Below are positions 27,269 through 35,288 of a stretch of DNA of 55,087 nucleotides, piece after piece. The DNA comes from a bacterium (lineage in GTDB: Bacteria > Myxococcota_A > UBA9160 > UBA4427): assembly GCA_024742285.1 (NCBI GenBank), contig JANSYR010000025.1:1-55087 (forward strand). The letters run 5' to 3'. The first letter of the stretch is position 1. Every line of letters begins with the position of its first letter. The position numbers and the translations under genes were made by a program. Under the pieces are notes generated by a model. It saw nothing but the letters and a program-made list of their open reading frames with translations, had not been told where the DNA came from and ran no database searches.

Positions 27269-28312
27269 CTAGGGTTCCGTGATTCCGATCCGGATCTCCG
27301 TCGAGTCCGCGGGCAGGTCGAACGTGTGGAGGTCGCGGACGAGGATCGTGTCGTCCGAGAGGCCCCGCCGGAAGATCCGCTCGCCGATTCCCTCCGGCGG
27401 CGCCGGAACGAGATGGTAGAGCGCGAGCTGACGGACGCCGGCCTCCGTCGCCGCCTCTTCGAGGGTGAGCGAATCGGCGTGATAGTCGATCACGTCGGTC
27501 ATGATCCGGGGCAGGACCGGAACGCCGACCTCGGTGGTCGCCTCGATCATGGCGTCGAGCATGTGCCGGGCGAGGGCGTCGTGAAGGACGAGATCGGCAT
27601 CCTTCGCCGCAGCGAACAGACGCTCGCTCGCGTTGGTGTCGCCGCTGATCACGACGGACCGTCCGCGGTAGTCGACGCGATAGCCCACGGCGGGCTCGAT
27701 CGGCGGATGCTCCACGGGAAAGCTCGTGACGGTCAGCAGATCGTCCTGGAAGACGACGTCGCCCGGGGTGAAGGTCTTCGCGGTCATCGGCCCCGCCGAA
27801 GCGGGAAGCAGTTCCGAGCCGTGGTGCTCGACGCGGTAGGAACGATCGAGGCGATAGGCGGCGTTGAACCCGTCGACGATCTCGTCGACCCCCTCGGCGC
27901 CGAAGATCGGAAGGCTCTCGCGGCGGCCCTGCACCCAACTGACCAGGTTGACGTCCGGGATCGCGGAGATGTGGTCGGAATGGAAGTGGGTGAGGAAGAT
28001 GCCGTCGAGTCGGAACATGGGGAGTCGGGCCTGGGCCATGCGCAGCGGGGACCGCGCCCCGGTGTCGAAGAGCAGGAAGTGCTCCGCGGTCAGGACGGCG
28101 ATGCAGGCCTGGGCGCGTTCGGGGAGATTGCCCAGCGGAGAAGCGCTTCCGCAGACGACGACGCGCAGGCCGTCGATCGGCTCCGGCTTCGCCGAAAAGT
28201 TCGCGCGGATCGCACGTCCGAAGAGCGTGTCCTCGATCGACGAGCAGCCGACGAGACCGAGGGTGGAGAGCAGGAGGGCGATCAGGGTCGCTCCGAGGGT
28301 GGATCTTCGCAT
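27269..28312 (-). CDS. Metallo-beta-lactamase-fold lipoprotein hydrolase
   Basis: This 347-residue protein has a lipoprotein signal (L-V-G-C23) and an MBL domain with H109-F-H111-S-D113-H114 and later SGDTNASERL (the second metal-site Asp), LVLHDAL and YHLVPAPP (last His). It is of the arylsulfatase/RNase-Z-like MBL branch, with a two-zinc site that hydrolyses esters, phosphodiesters or lactones. It should be anchored in the envelope facing the periplasm. AGGAAG precedes the ATG. It is 26 bases downstream of a TetR gene, on the same strand, and likely co-transcribed with it. Substrate unknown. Confidence 0.85.
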   Translation of the reverse strand: MRRSTLGATLIALLLSTLGLVGCSSIEDTLFGRAIRANFSAKPEPIDGLRVVVCGSASPLGNLPERAQACIAVLTAEHFLLFDTGARSPLRMAQARLPMFRLDGIFLTHFHSDHISAIPDVNLVSWVQGRRESLPIFGAEGVDEIVDGFNAAYRLDRSYRVEHHGSELLPASAGPMTAKTFTPGDVVFQDDLLTVTSFPVEHPPIEPAVGYRVDYRGRSVVISGDTNASERLFAAAKDADLVLHDALARHMLDAMIEATTEVGVPVLPRIMTDVIDYHADSLTLEEAATEAGVRQLALYHLVPAPPEGIGERIFRRGLSDDTILVRDLHTFDLPADSTEIRIGITEP

Positions 28313-28338
28313 GGTCGTTCTTCCTGTGTGATGGGACT

Positions 28339-28965
28339 TCAGACGTCGAGAAGCCGGTGGACCGTCGCCGTCAGGGTTCGCGTCGCCGCGGCGACCGAGA
28401 GTCTCTCGTGGCGGCGGAGCTCCTCCCAGGCGGCGAAGGAGAGCAGGGTGCGGAGCGCCGCGATCCGATCGCGCCGATCCGGCTCGGAAAGCGTCGCGAG
28501 CTCTTCTTCGAAGGCCCGCCGGAGGTTGCGACGGATCTCCGAGCGCAGCCACGCGTAGCGTTCCTGGATCGTGTCCGAGAAGGGCTCGCGGAGCATCGCC
28601 GCCCGTCGGACGGGGGCCGTCAGCTCGAAGCCTCGTGTCACCCGCGCGACGAGCGACTCGACGCGCTTCTCGCGGGACCCTTCGAGGGTGAGCGGAGGCA
28701 GTTGCCCCATCACGCGTTCGTACTGGAGCTCGGCCGCCTGCTCGATCAGGGCTTCCATGTTGTCGAAATGCCGGAAGACGGCCCGCGTCGAGACGCCGGC
28801 ACGTTCGGCGACCTCGCTCGCGCCGGGCCGGAGGAGCCCGTCCTCGAAACAGTCGAGCATCGCCTCGGCGACTGCGACGCGCGTCCGCTGCGATCGCGCA
28901 TGTCTTCCATCGGCTGTCGGCAACTCGGAAACCTGTATCGGCAACTCGGAAACCTGTATTGTCAC
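28339..28965 (-). CDS. TetR family regulator with duplicated N-terminal heptapeptide
   Basis: This 208-residue regulator has the HTH SEVAERAGVSTRAVFRHFDNMEALIEQ. The only in-frame start ahead of the HTH that keeps the whole N terminus is GTG at 28965, giving VTIQVSELPIQVSELPTADG. The repeated QVSELP(I/T) comes from a perfect 21-base tandem duplication (28918-28959). No ribosome site precedes this GTG, so leaderless translation or a start at an internal TTG is possible. The perfect palindrome 28957-28979 overlaps the start codon, which suggests strict autorepression. The divergent sulfatase gene is the likely co-target. Confidence 0.82.
   Translation of the reverse strand: MTIQVSELPIQVSELPTADGRHARSQRTRVAVAEAMLDCFEDGLLRPGASEVAERAGVSTRAVFRHFDNMEALIEQAAELQYERVMGQLPPLTLEGSREKRVESLVARVTRGFELTAPVRRAAMLREPFSDTIQERYAWLRSEIRRNLRRAFEEELATLSEPDRRDRIAALRTLLSFAAWEELRRHERLSVAAATRTLTATVHRLLDV
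28918..28959. repeat. Perfect 21-base tandem duplication in TetR gene 5' end
   Basis: The unit CGGCAACTCGGAAACCTGTAT occurs twice back to back with no mismatch. It is in frame and adds seven residues to the regulator's N terminus. Its right edge overlaps the palindrome at 28957-28979 by three bases. Perfect identity implies a recent event. Confidence 0.9.
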
Positions 28966-28979
28966 GCCAGGTGACAATA
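28957..28979. promoter_or_regulatory. Perfect 9-base-arm palindrome, candidate TetR operator
   Basis: TATTGTCAC-GCCAG-GTGACAATA is a perfect inverted repeat in the 78-base gap between the divergent TetR and sulfatase genes. Arm length and spacing suit a TetR dimer. It covers the proposed GTG start of the regulator. Confidence 0.6.
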
Positions 28980-29043
28980 CCAGCTCGAGTCGAAGCCGCA
29001 ACGCGGTTCGGCCCGTTTCGAGTACGGCGTGGGAGGTGCGGCG

Positions 29044-30705
29044 ATGAGCGGGATCGTTCGATGGGGCGTGGGGATCGGCCTCGCTCTGCTGGTCGTCGGA
29101 TCGCTCGCGTACGTGAACCGGATGGAGATCGTCCTCGGTCTCATTCGGTTCACGACGGACCGGGGCGACGCGGTCGAGCCGACCCGGGACGTCGTGTGGT
29201 CGACGGGGCAGGATCCGGAGGGAAGGGCCTCGGCGGAGCGGCCTCCGAACGTCGTCCTGATCCTGGCCGACGATCTCGGATGGAACGATCTCACCTTCGG
29301 CGGCGGGGGCGTCGCGGGGGGGACGGTGCCGACACCGAACATCGACTCGATCGCCGCGGAAGGCGCGAACTTCACGAACGGCTACGCGGCCAACGGGACC
29401 TGCGCGCCCTCGCGCGCGGCGCTCATGAGCGGGCGCTACGGAACGCGCTTCGGCTTCGAATTCACGCCGACGCCGCCGGGCATGATGCAGATCGTTCCGC
29501 GGCTCGTCGGACCGGGTGCGCGCCTCCGGCCCACGATCCTCTACGACGATGCGGCGTCCGTTCCGTACGAGGAGATGGGGATGCCCGCGTCGGAGATCTC
29601 CCTCGCCGAGCTGCTGGCGGAGCAGGGGTACCACACGGCCCACATCGGGAAATGGCACCTCGGCCGGGCGAACGGGATGGCTCCCCACGATCAGGGCTTC
29701 GCCGAGAGTCTGCTCATGGCGAGCGGTCTCTACCTGCCCGAAGACGATCCCGGCGTCGTCAACTCGAAGCAGGACTTCGATCCGATCGACCGCTTCCTGT
29801 GGGCGCGGATGAGCTACGCCGCGTCGTTCAACGGAAGCCCCTACTTCGAGCCCGAGGGCTACCTGACCGACTACTACACGGAGCAGGCGGTCGAGGTCAT
29901 CGAGGCCAACAAGGATCGCCCGTTCTTCCTCTATCTGGCCCACTGGGCGCCGCATACGCCGCTACAGGCTTCGAAGGCGGACTACGAAGCCCTGGCGCAC
30001 ATCGAGAATCATCGGTTGCGGGTCTACGCCGCGATGATCCGTGCGCTCGACCGGGGGGTCGGCCAGGTGCTCGACGCCCTCGAGCGGAACGGTCTCGAGG
30101 AGAACACCCTCGTCCTCTTCACCTCGGACAATGGCGGCGCCAACTACATCGGCCTGCCGGAAGTGAACCGCCCCTTCCGCGGCTGGAAGATCACGCTCTT
30201 CGAAGGAGGGATCCACGTGCCCTTCTTCGCGAAGTGGCCCGCGCGGATCGAAGCGGGAAGCGAGCTGGCGGATCCCGTTCACCACTTCGACATGTACTCG
30301 ACCGCGGCGGCGGCGGCAGGGGCGCCCCTCCCGACGGATCGCAAGGTCGATGGCGTCGACCTCCTGCCCTTCGTGACGGGCGAGGCGGACGGCGTTCCCC
30401 ATCGCTCGCTCTTCTGGCGGAGCGGCTCGTCCCAGAGCGCACTGGTCGACGGCTGGAAGCTCAACGTGAGTGATCCCCCGGGTCGGACCTGGCTCTTCGA
30501 CATGAGCGTGGACCCGACCGAGCAGCGAGACCTGTCCCTTGCGCGCCCCGACAAGCTCGCCGAGCTCCAGGCGGCGCTCGCGGCGCACAACGCCGAGCAG
30601 GCGCCGCCGACCTGGTCGGCACAGATCTCGACCGCGGTCACGCTCGACAAGGACCTCACGGTCCCCGAGGCATCCGACGACGAGTACATCTACTGGTCGA
30701 ACTAG
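29044..30705 (+). CDS. Sulfatase (type I), membrane-anchored or exported
   Basis: This 553-residue alkaline-phosphatase-superfamily sulfatase has an N-terminal hydrophobic segment (residues 5-22) and metal-binding VVLILADDLGWND. The formylglycine signature C120-A-P-S-R is followed by AALMSGRYGTR, then HIGKWHLG and FTSDNGG, all standard. It hydrolyses sulfate esters, probably of aryl or sugar sulfates, in the periplasm or at the cell surface. The Cys type needs a formylglycine-generating enzyme encoded elsewhere. The ATG follows GGAGG. It is divergent from a TetR gene with a perfect palindrome between them, so induction by a sulfated or desulfated ligand is likely. Confidence 0.93.
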   Translation: MSGIVRWGVGIGLALLVVGSLAYVNRMEIVLGLIRFTTDRGDAVEPTRDVVWSTGQDPEGRASAERPPNVVLILADDLGWNDLTFGGGGVAGGTVPTPNIDSIAAEGANFTNGYAANGTCAPSRAALMSGRYGTRFGFEFTPTPPGMMQIVPRLVGPGARLRPTILYDDAASVPYEEMGMPASEISLAELLAEQGYHTAHIGKWHLGRANGMAPHDQGFAESLLMASGLYLPEDDPGVVNSKQDFDPIDRFLWARMSYAASFNGSPYFEPEGYLTDYYTEQAVEVIEANKDRPFFLYLAHWAPHTPLQASKADYEALAHIENHRLRVYAAMIRALDRGVGQVLDALERNGLEENTLVLFTSDNGGANYIGLPEVNRPFRGWKITLFEGGIHVPFFAKWPARIEAGSELADPVHHFDMYSTAAAAAGAPLPTDRKVDGVDLLPFVTGEADGVPHRSLFWRSGSSQSALVDGWKLNVSDPPGRTWLFDMSVDPTEQRDLSLARPDKLAELQAALAAHNAEQAPPTWSAQISTAVTLDKDLTVPEASDDEYIYWSN

Positions 30706-30747
30706 CGAGGGACGTCGCCCGGGAGCGGGTCGAAGAGCCGCGTTCGA

Positions 30748-31440
30748 TCAGTCGTACGTGATCGAGTCGACCCCGATCACGTACTTCGAATTTCGGCTGA
30801 GCCGGATCGGGATGCCCTGGGCATACCGGTTCGCGAGCTTCCGGTCCGAACGGTCGAACTTGATCTCGACGACGAGGGTGTCGGGAAGGTTGGCGGGGTG
30901 CTTCAGGTTCGGCTTCGCGCAGTGGCGTTGGTCGTAGACCCGTTGGTTCCAGTCGACAGTCAGCCGGACCCGCCCGTCGCGCGAGACGAAATAGCGACGC
31001 TCGTACCGATTGACCAGGACAGGCTGCGGGTTCGCGTCGAGCCAGATCCGTGCCGGGTCCGACAGCTGCGCGCGCAGAGAGCACCGGAACTCCGACCACG
31101 AGACGCCGACCAACGGCGTAGCTCCGACGGGAAACGAGAGCTTCCAGCCGACGCTGCTTCGGCGGCGTTTGACCTCGAGCGTTCCCTTGTCGGGGTCGTC
31201 CGTGTCGCCGTACCAGCGGTAGCGCACCTTCGAGCGAGCACTCGCCCCGGAGATGTTCTCCTGGTAGGCGTAGAGATCGAAGGTGTCGAAGTAGACGTTG
31301 TTGACCTGGCGCATCGGAAAGGGCTCGTGGAAGCCCGCCTTGTTCGCGCGGACCCATCCGAGCAGTCGGGGTAGCTCCGTCGCACGAGCGACGAACTTGA
31401 CCTCGTAGCGGAGCTCGTCGGGCACGGCAGGCGCACTCAT
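30748..31440 (-). CDS. VTC-domain polyphosphate polymerase
   Basis: This 230-residue protein is a stand-alone VTC domain, the tunnel-fold catalytic core that makes polyphosphate from ATP in the eukaryotic VTC complex. Characteristic E-x-K strands are present: YEVKFVA near the start, TLEVKRRR in the middle and VVEIKFDRSD near the end. The basic tunnel motifs SKVRYRWYGD, VLVNRYERRYF and VRLTVDWNQRVYD are also present. It has no signal or membrane segment. Its ATG overlaps the CotH stop codon (ATGA), so the two are translationally coupled. DUF4956-CotH-VTC is a known recurrent bacterial gene set; its exact product and location are not settled. Confidence 0.88.
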   Translation of the reverse strand: MSAPAVPDELRYEVKFVARATELPRLLGWVRANKAGFHEPFPMRQVNNVYFDTFDLYAYQENISGASARSKVRYRWYGDTDDPDKGTLEVKRRRSSVGWKLSFPVGATPLVGVSWSEFRCSLRAQLSDPARIWLDANPQPVLVNRYERRYFVSRDGRVRLTVDWNQRVYDQRHCAKPNLKHPANLPDTLVVEIKFDRSDRKLANRYAQGIPIRLSRNSKYVIGVDSITYD

Positions 31441-34145
31441 TTCTTCATGTACCCCTGCTTGTAGAGCTCGTCGATGTCCGCATCCTCCGGCTCGAGCTCG
31501 GTGCCGTTGAGCACGACCCGGCTCCCGAGCTGGGCGAGCCCGTCTCGGCCGACGTCTCGAAGCTCGATCCCGTCTGCCACGATCCGGGAGGGGCCATACT
31601 CCGGCTTTTTGACGTAGGCCATGATCGCGACGTGTCGGATCCGCTCGAACTGGGAGTCGGAGATCTCCGTTTCGGACGCGTCCTTGCTGGCGAGGGCCGT
31701 GCCGGCATCGTCGACGTAGGCGCCGGAGATCTTCGCTCGGCTGCCTTCGCCGATGGACAGCGCCTTGTCGTGGACCCGGCTGAGGGTCGGGCCCTCGACC
31801 GTGATGTCGGAGCCGCTCACGTCGATGCCGTCGCCGCCGATCGTCTCGTACGATCCGCCGACGACGCGACCGGTCACGAAGTCTCCGTCGAAGGCGTCCG
31901 ACGGCGTGTTCACGAAGGCGGTGTCGATCAGCTCGAACTCGGAACGCACGAGGTTGAGGGCATCCTCGCTCTGGTTCGATTCGAATCGACAACTCTCGAT
32001 CCGGACGGGCGCGTCGTGGAGCGTGACGCCGCCGGTCAGCTTCCAGCCGTTCCGGTCGATGCCGTTCGTGTTGAGGACGACCACGTGCTCCCAGTGGTGG
32101 GGCGCGTCGGAATGGAGCGAAGCCAGGCCGCCCCACAGCGAATCGTCGTCGAAGCTCCGGAGGACGATCGGTGATTCGGCGCTGCCGCGGAAGGTCAGGG
32201 GGCCGTTGGCGACCAGGACCTGCTTCTCGTCGAAACGCAGGGTCGTCCCCGGGCCGATCGCGAGCCCGATGCCATCGGGGAGGATCACGCTGCCGTCGAC
32301 CCGCCAGTCGCCGGGAGCGACGCGCAATTCGTCGGGTGCGTCGGTTCGCTCGAGGAAGGGGTGTCGAGCCAGCGTGTCTTCCAGAGCCGGGGGCTCCAGG
32401 GGATGACGATCGAGTGACGGGAAGTAGGCCGTAGCCTCGAGCGGGTGATGGTGGCGCTGCCCCTCGACGCGGTACCGGCCTTCGACCGGCCGCATCGTCT
32501 CGACTTCCCAGTCGCTCTCCGCCTCGGCCTCTGCCTTGACGAGCGCGGGCTCGAAGCGGACCCGGACGGGGGAGGGGGGCTCTTCCAGGGGCGTGGGCGG
32601 CAGCGTGATGGGGAGCGCGTCCGGCTCCGTCAGGATCAGGGGATCCCGCTCCAGGTCGCCCTTGGCGGGGTGGAAGAGCGCGTCCACGACGACGGGCACG
32701 GACAGGACGTTCACGAACTCGAGGTAGTGGCCCGCTTCGTCCTGCTGCAGGTACGTGCGGACGGCGTCGGGATAGCGCGCTTGCGGCTGGACCATCTCCG
32801 GTCGGAAGAGGTCGAGGTTCTCTTCGGTGACGTCCGCGAGGATCGCCGCGCGCCTTTCGACGCGCTTCATCTTCAGGCCGGTGCGCATCGGGAACTCCCG
32901 ATTGAGGATCGCGAGCATCGGGGCTTCGATCTCCTCGACGCGTTCGGTCGTGACGCCGTCGCGGGTCTCGCCCGCGATGCGCGCCAGATTCCGGACGAAG
33001 GCCCCGCGCATGACCGGGTCTCGCAGCAGGCGCTCGGGAAAGGACTCCGCCAGCGTGCTCATGCCCGTTCCGGTGTAGATCGCCTGCATGTTGACGTCGA
33101 AGGCGATCGGCTCGAGGCGAAGCGTGATGGGGTTCAGGAAGAACCGCATGTTGTGCCAGCGAAGCGCGTGTCGGATGCTCCAGACCTCCGAGACCGCCAT
33201 GAAGCGGGTCATCTGCTCGACGTCGAAGACTTCCGAGGCTGGCAGCCGGTCTTCGAGGAAGCTTCGCATGAGACCGGTGGCGATCTCGAGCTGGGTGGTC
33301 AGGTCTCTCGACTTCCGGATCGTCGAGCTTCCGAAGGGCTTGATCGGCGCGACGTAGAAGTTCTCGAAGGGGCCGTGGATGCCGTTTCGCATCTGGTTCG
33401 CGAAGAACGCGTCCTCGTTGAACCGGATGATCACGCCCTCCTTCCGCTTCTGGGATTCGAGGATCTCCTTGGAGAAGCTCTCCTCGACCGCCATCAAGCC
33501 GATGTCGTCGCCGTTGATGGACACGTCGACGAACGAGTAGCGCGGGGCGAGAACGCCTTCGCGGCGGTAGTGGTCGAGGACGACGGGCTCCGCCTGGAAA
33601 GCCCGGGTGCGGGGCGCCTGGATCGAGAAGCGGCGCATCCCGAAGATCTGGTCCTTCTTCCTCGTGTGGATGCGCATCGACCACTTCTCGCCTTCGAGGT
33701 GGTCGGTGTAGTCGCCCTTCAGCCGGAGCTTCACGCGGACCTCGCGCTCCCCGATCCGGATCGTCGCGGGCACGAAGTCGTCACCGCTCGACTGCAGAAG
33801 GCCCTGGGCCAACGCCTGGTCGCGCTTCTCGTGGAGCTTGTGGAGATGCTTGTATTTGATGTCGATGTGGAGGCGCGGCACCTCTTCGCCCGACAGCACG
33901 GCGCGAGCCCATCGAACCGGAGCGCCCGTGACGGCGCTGATCGCGTCGTTCGCGGAGGTGGTGCCCGTCAGGTTCTGGATCGACGGGCGGAGGAAGTCGA
34001 GGAACGCGACACCGCCCAGGAAGGAGAGCGCGGTCCACGCGACGAGGGCAACCACGGCCCCGAAGACCAGGAGGCGGCGGCGAGACCGTCCCTCGCCGGG
34101 AGAGGGCGTGGAAGAGGCGACCTGCTTTCCGGTTCTGAACTTCAT
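31437..34145 (-). CDS. CotH-type kinase with C-terminal right-handed beta-helix
   Basis: This 902-residue protein begins with a basic stretch and one transmembrane anchor (residues about 25-48). The CotH kinase domain covers roughly residues 85-420: VKLRLKGDYTDHLEG, WSMRIHTRKK, ALRWHNMRFFLNP and PIAFDVNMQ carry the conserved basic, His-Asn and Asp positions. CotH proteins are atypical kinases that phosphorylate secreted proteins. From about residue 600 the sequence turns into short beta repeats (GLAIGPGTTLRF, SEDALNLVRSEFE, DALSIGEGSRAKISG), a parallel beta-helix that often binds glycans. The extra beta-helix suggests recognition of a surface polymer. It sits between DUF4956 and VTC genes. 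Confidence 0.87.
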   Translation of the reverse strand: MKFRTGKQVASSTPSPGEGRSRRRLLVFGAVVALVAWTALSFLGGVAFLDFLRPSIQNLTGTTSANDAISAVTGAPVRWARAVLSGEEVPRLHIDIKYKHLHKLHEKRDQALAQGLLQSSGDDFVPATIRIGEREVRVKLRLKGDYTDHLEGEKWSMRIHTRKKDQIFGMRRFSIQAPRTRAFQAEPVVLDHYRREGVLAPRYSFVDVSINGDDIGLMAVEESFSKEILESQKRKEGVIIRFNEDAFFANQMRNGIHGPFENFYVAPIKPFGSSTIRKSRDLTTQLEIATGLMRSFLEDRLPASEVFDVEQMTRFMAVSEVWSIRHALRWHNMRFFLNPITLRLEPIAFDVNMQAIYTGTGMSTLAESFPERLLRDPVMRGAFVRNLARIAGETRDGVTTERVEEIEAPMLAILNREFPMRTGLKMKRVERRAAILADVTEENLDLFRPEMVQPQARYPDAVRTYLQQDEAGHYLEFVNVLSVPVVVDALFHPAKGDLERDPLILTEPDALPITLPPTPLEEPPSPVRVRFEPALVKAEAEAESDWEVETMRPVEGRYRVEGQRHHHPLEATAYFPSLDRHPLEPPALEDTLARHPFLERTDAPDELRVAPGDWRVDGSVILPDGIGLAIGPGTTLRFDEKQVLVANGPLTFRGSAESPIVLRSFDDDSLWGGLASLHSDAPHHWEHVVVLNTNGIDRNGWKLTGGVTLHDAPVRIESCRFESNQSEDALNLVRSEFELIDTAFVNTPSDAFDGDFVTGRVVGGSYETIGGDGIDVSGSDITVEGPTLSRVHDKALSIGEGSRAKISGAYVDDAGTALASKDASETEISDSQFERIRHVAIMAYVKKPEYGPSRIVADGIELRDVGRDGLAQLGSRVVLNGTELEPEDADIDELYKQGYMKK

Positions 34146-34182
34146 GGAGGGCCGGCGTTCCTTGCGTCGCCACGTTCGAGCC

Positions 34183-34235
34183 CGCCGAGCGCTCGCAGGC
34201 GAGTGCTTCTCTCGCCGAGCGCCCGCAGGCGAATG
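34183..34235. repeat. Two-unit GC-rich repeat between DUF4956 and CotH genes
   Basis: CGCCGAGCGCTCGCAGGCGAGTG (34183-34205) recurs as a near-copy at 34213-34235, 30 bases on, with two mismatches. The first unit contains the small inverted repeat CTCGC-AG-GCGAG. It sits in the 91-base gap inside an operon and might be a REP-like or mRNA-processing element. GAGCGCTCGC also occurs twice in the tail of the pyrophosphatase gene at 40642-40692. Confidence 0.6.
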
Positions 34236-34236
34236 A

Positions 34237-34920
34237 TCAGACGCTTGGGAGCTGGTTCTGGTCGATGAAGGTGACGCCGATTCCCGGGAAGGAGGAACGG
34301 AGATCCTCGACGAGCGCCGAGATCTGCTCGGGGGTCGCGACGTCGAGGAAGAAGGTCACTTCCATCGTGTCGTCGTTGGCGTCCAGGCGTCGGAGATCGC
34401 CGTTCTCCGAGTGACGCGCGACGACCTCGCCGAGCGCGTCCATCGGTCGCTCGCTGCCCTCGGCCGGGCTGAAGTTGACCGAGAGATAGAGGTTGCGCTG
34501 GGTCTCTCCCTCGCGCGACCAACGCTGGATGCCGACGATCAAGAGAATGAAGGAGACGGCGAGGACCGTCGGGATGATCTGATCGGCGCCGAGGCCGAGG
34601 CCCGTGGCGATCGCGATGAAGAGGTAGGCGAGCTCCTCGGGCTCCTTGATCGGGGTCCGGAAGCGGACGATCGACAGGGCGCCGACGAGGCCGAGAGAGA
34701 GCGCGAGGGAGGACTTTACGACGGTGATGATGAGGACGGTCGTGAGGACCAGCAGCGGAAAGACCTGCGCGAACTCGGTGCGGTTCGAGAGCGTCGAGCC
34801 GAACCGCTCGAAATGCCAGCGCAACACGAACGCCAGTACGACGCCGACGACCAGGCTGATCAGGAGCGACGAGATCGACAAGGGCGCGGCTTGAGCCAGG
34901 CCCAGTCCCAAACTGTCCAT
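34237..34920 (-). CDS. DUF4956 family membrane protein
   Basis: This 227-residue protein has four hydrophobic segments in its first 130 residues (LLISLVVGVVLAFVL, VFPLLVLTTVLIITVV, a reentrant-like ALSLGLVGALSIVRFRTPIKEPEEL and IIPTVLAVSFILLIVGI) followed by a soluble ferredoxin-like tail (about 145-227). The GALSIVRFRTPIKEP motif is the conserved core of DUF4956. The family is genetically linked to VTC and CotH proteins, as here. It may be the membrane partner that couples polyphosphate synthesis to the envelope, which is inference from conserved neighbourhood. First gene of the operon. Confidence 0.87.
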   Translation of the reverse strand: MDSLGLGLAQAAPLSISSLLISLVVGVVLAFVLRWHFERFGSTLSNRTEFAQVFPLLVLTTVLIITVVKSSLALSLGLVGALSIVRFRTPIKEPEELAYLFIAIATGLGLGADQIIPTVLAVSFILLIVGIQRWSREGETQRNLYLSVNFSPAEGSERPMDALGEVVARHSENGDLRRLDANDDTMEVTFFLDVATPEQISALVEDLRSSFPGIGVTFIDQNQLPSV

Positions 34921-34996
34921 GGACGCTGTTTCCTCCGGGGAGTCGCGCTCGGTTCATTTGCCGGTCGCGTGCGCTTCTCTGGCACTTTTCGGTGAA

Positions 34997-35025
34997 ATCG
35001 TATTTGGCTGAACCCGAATGTTCAA
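34997..35025 (-). promoter_or_regulatory. Candidate promoter of the DUF4956-CotH-VTC operon
   Basis: On the minus strand TTGAAC (35025-35020) is followed after 17 bases by TACGAT (35002-34997). The palindrome TGAAC-N6-GTTCA at 35009-35024 overlaps it and could be a regulator site. Confidence 0.4.
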
Positions 35026-35114
35026 TCGGTGGGGCCCGTAGATCCGAGACGTTGCTGACGTTCTCGGATGAGTGCCGTTGAGCGGGCCGATTCGAAACGG
35101 GCTCCGACAATTTC

Positions 35115-35143
35115 TTGTGCCGAGCCGGGATTCGCGAGATAGT
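35115..35143 (+). promoter_or_regulatory. Candidate promoter of the GDPD genes
   Basis: TTGTGC (35115-35120) is followed after 17 bases by GATAGT (35138-35143). This would leave a leader of about 140 bases before the chosen start at 35289. Confidence 0.35.
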
Positions 35144-35288
35144 GGTAAAAACCCTTCGTGCGAGTCTCGGTCGCTCATGAGCCGAGGGGGAGTGAAGGCC
35201 CCAGTTGATTAGCAGGTTCTCGGTCCTCATTCGCTTCCGGCCTCACCGCACGTCTCTCAATCGGACTTTCCAAGGCTTGCAACAGATC

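Larger units (their letters stand above)
34921..35288. other. Divergent control region between the DUF4956 operon and the GDPD genes
   Basis: These 368 bases hold candidate promoters in both directions (listed separately) and a small palindrome TGAAC-N6-GTTCA at 35009-35024 that overlaps the minus-strand -35 region. No gene is visible. I looked for a Pho-box-like tandem repeat, given the phosphorus theme of both flanking units, and did not find a convincing one. Confidence 0.5.

Noticed and set aside
34921-35288. Pho box in front of the phosphorus genes
   Set aside because: No pair of CTGTCAT-like direct repeats with 11-base period is present. A different regulator is possible.
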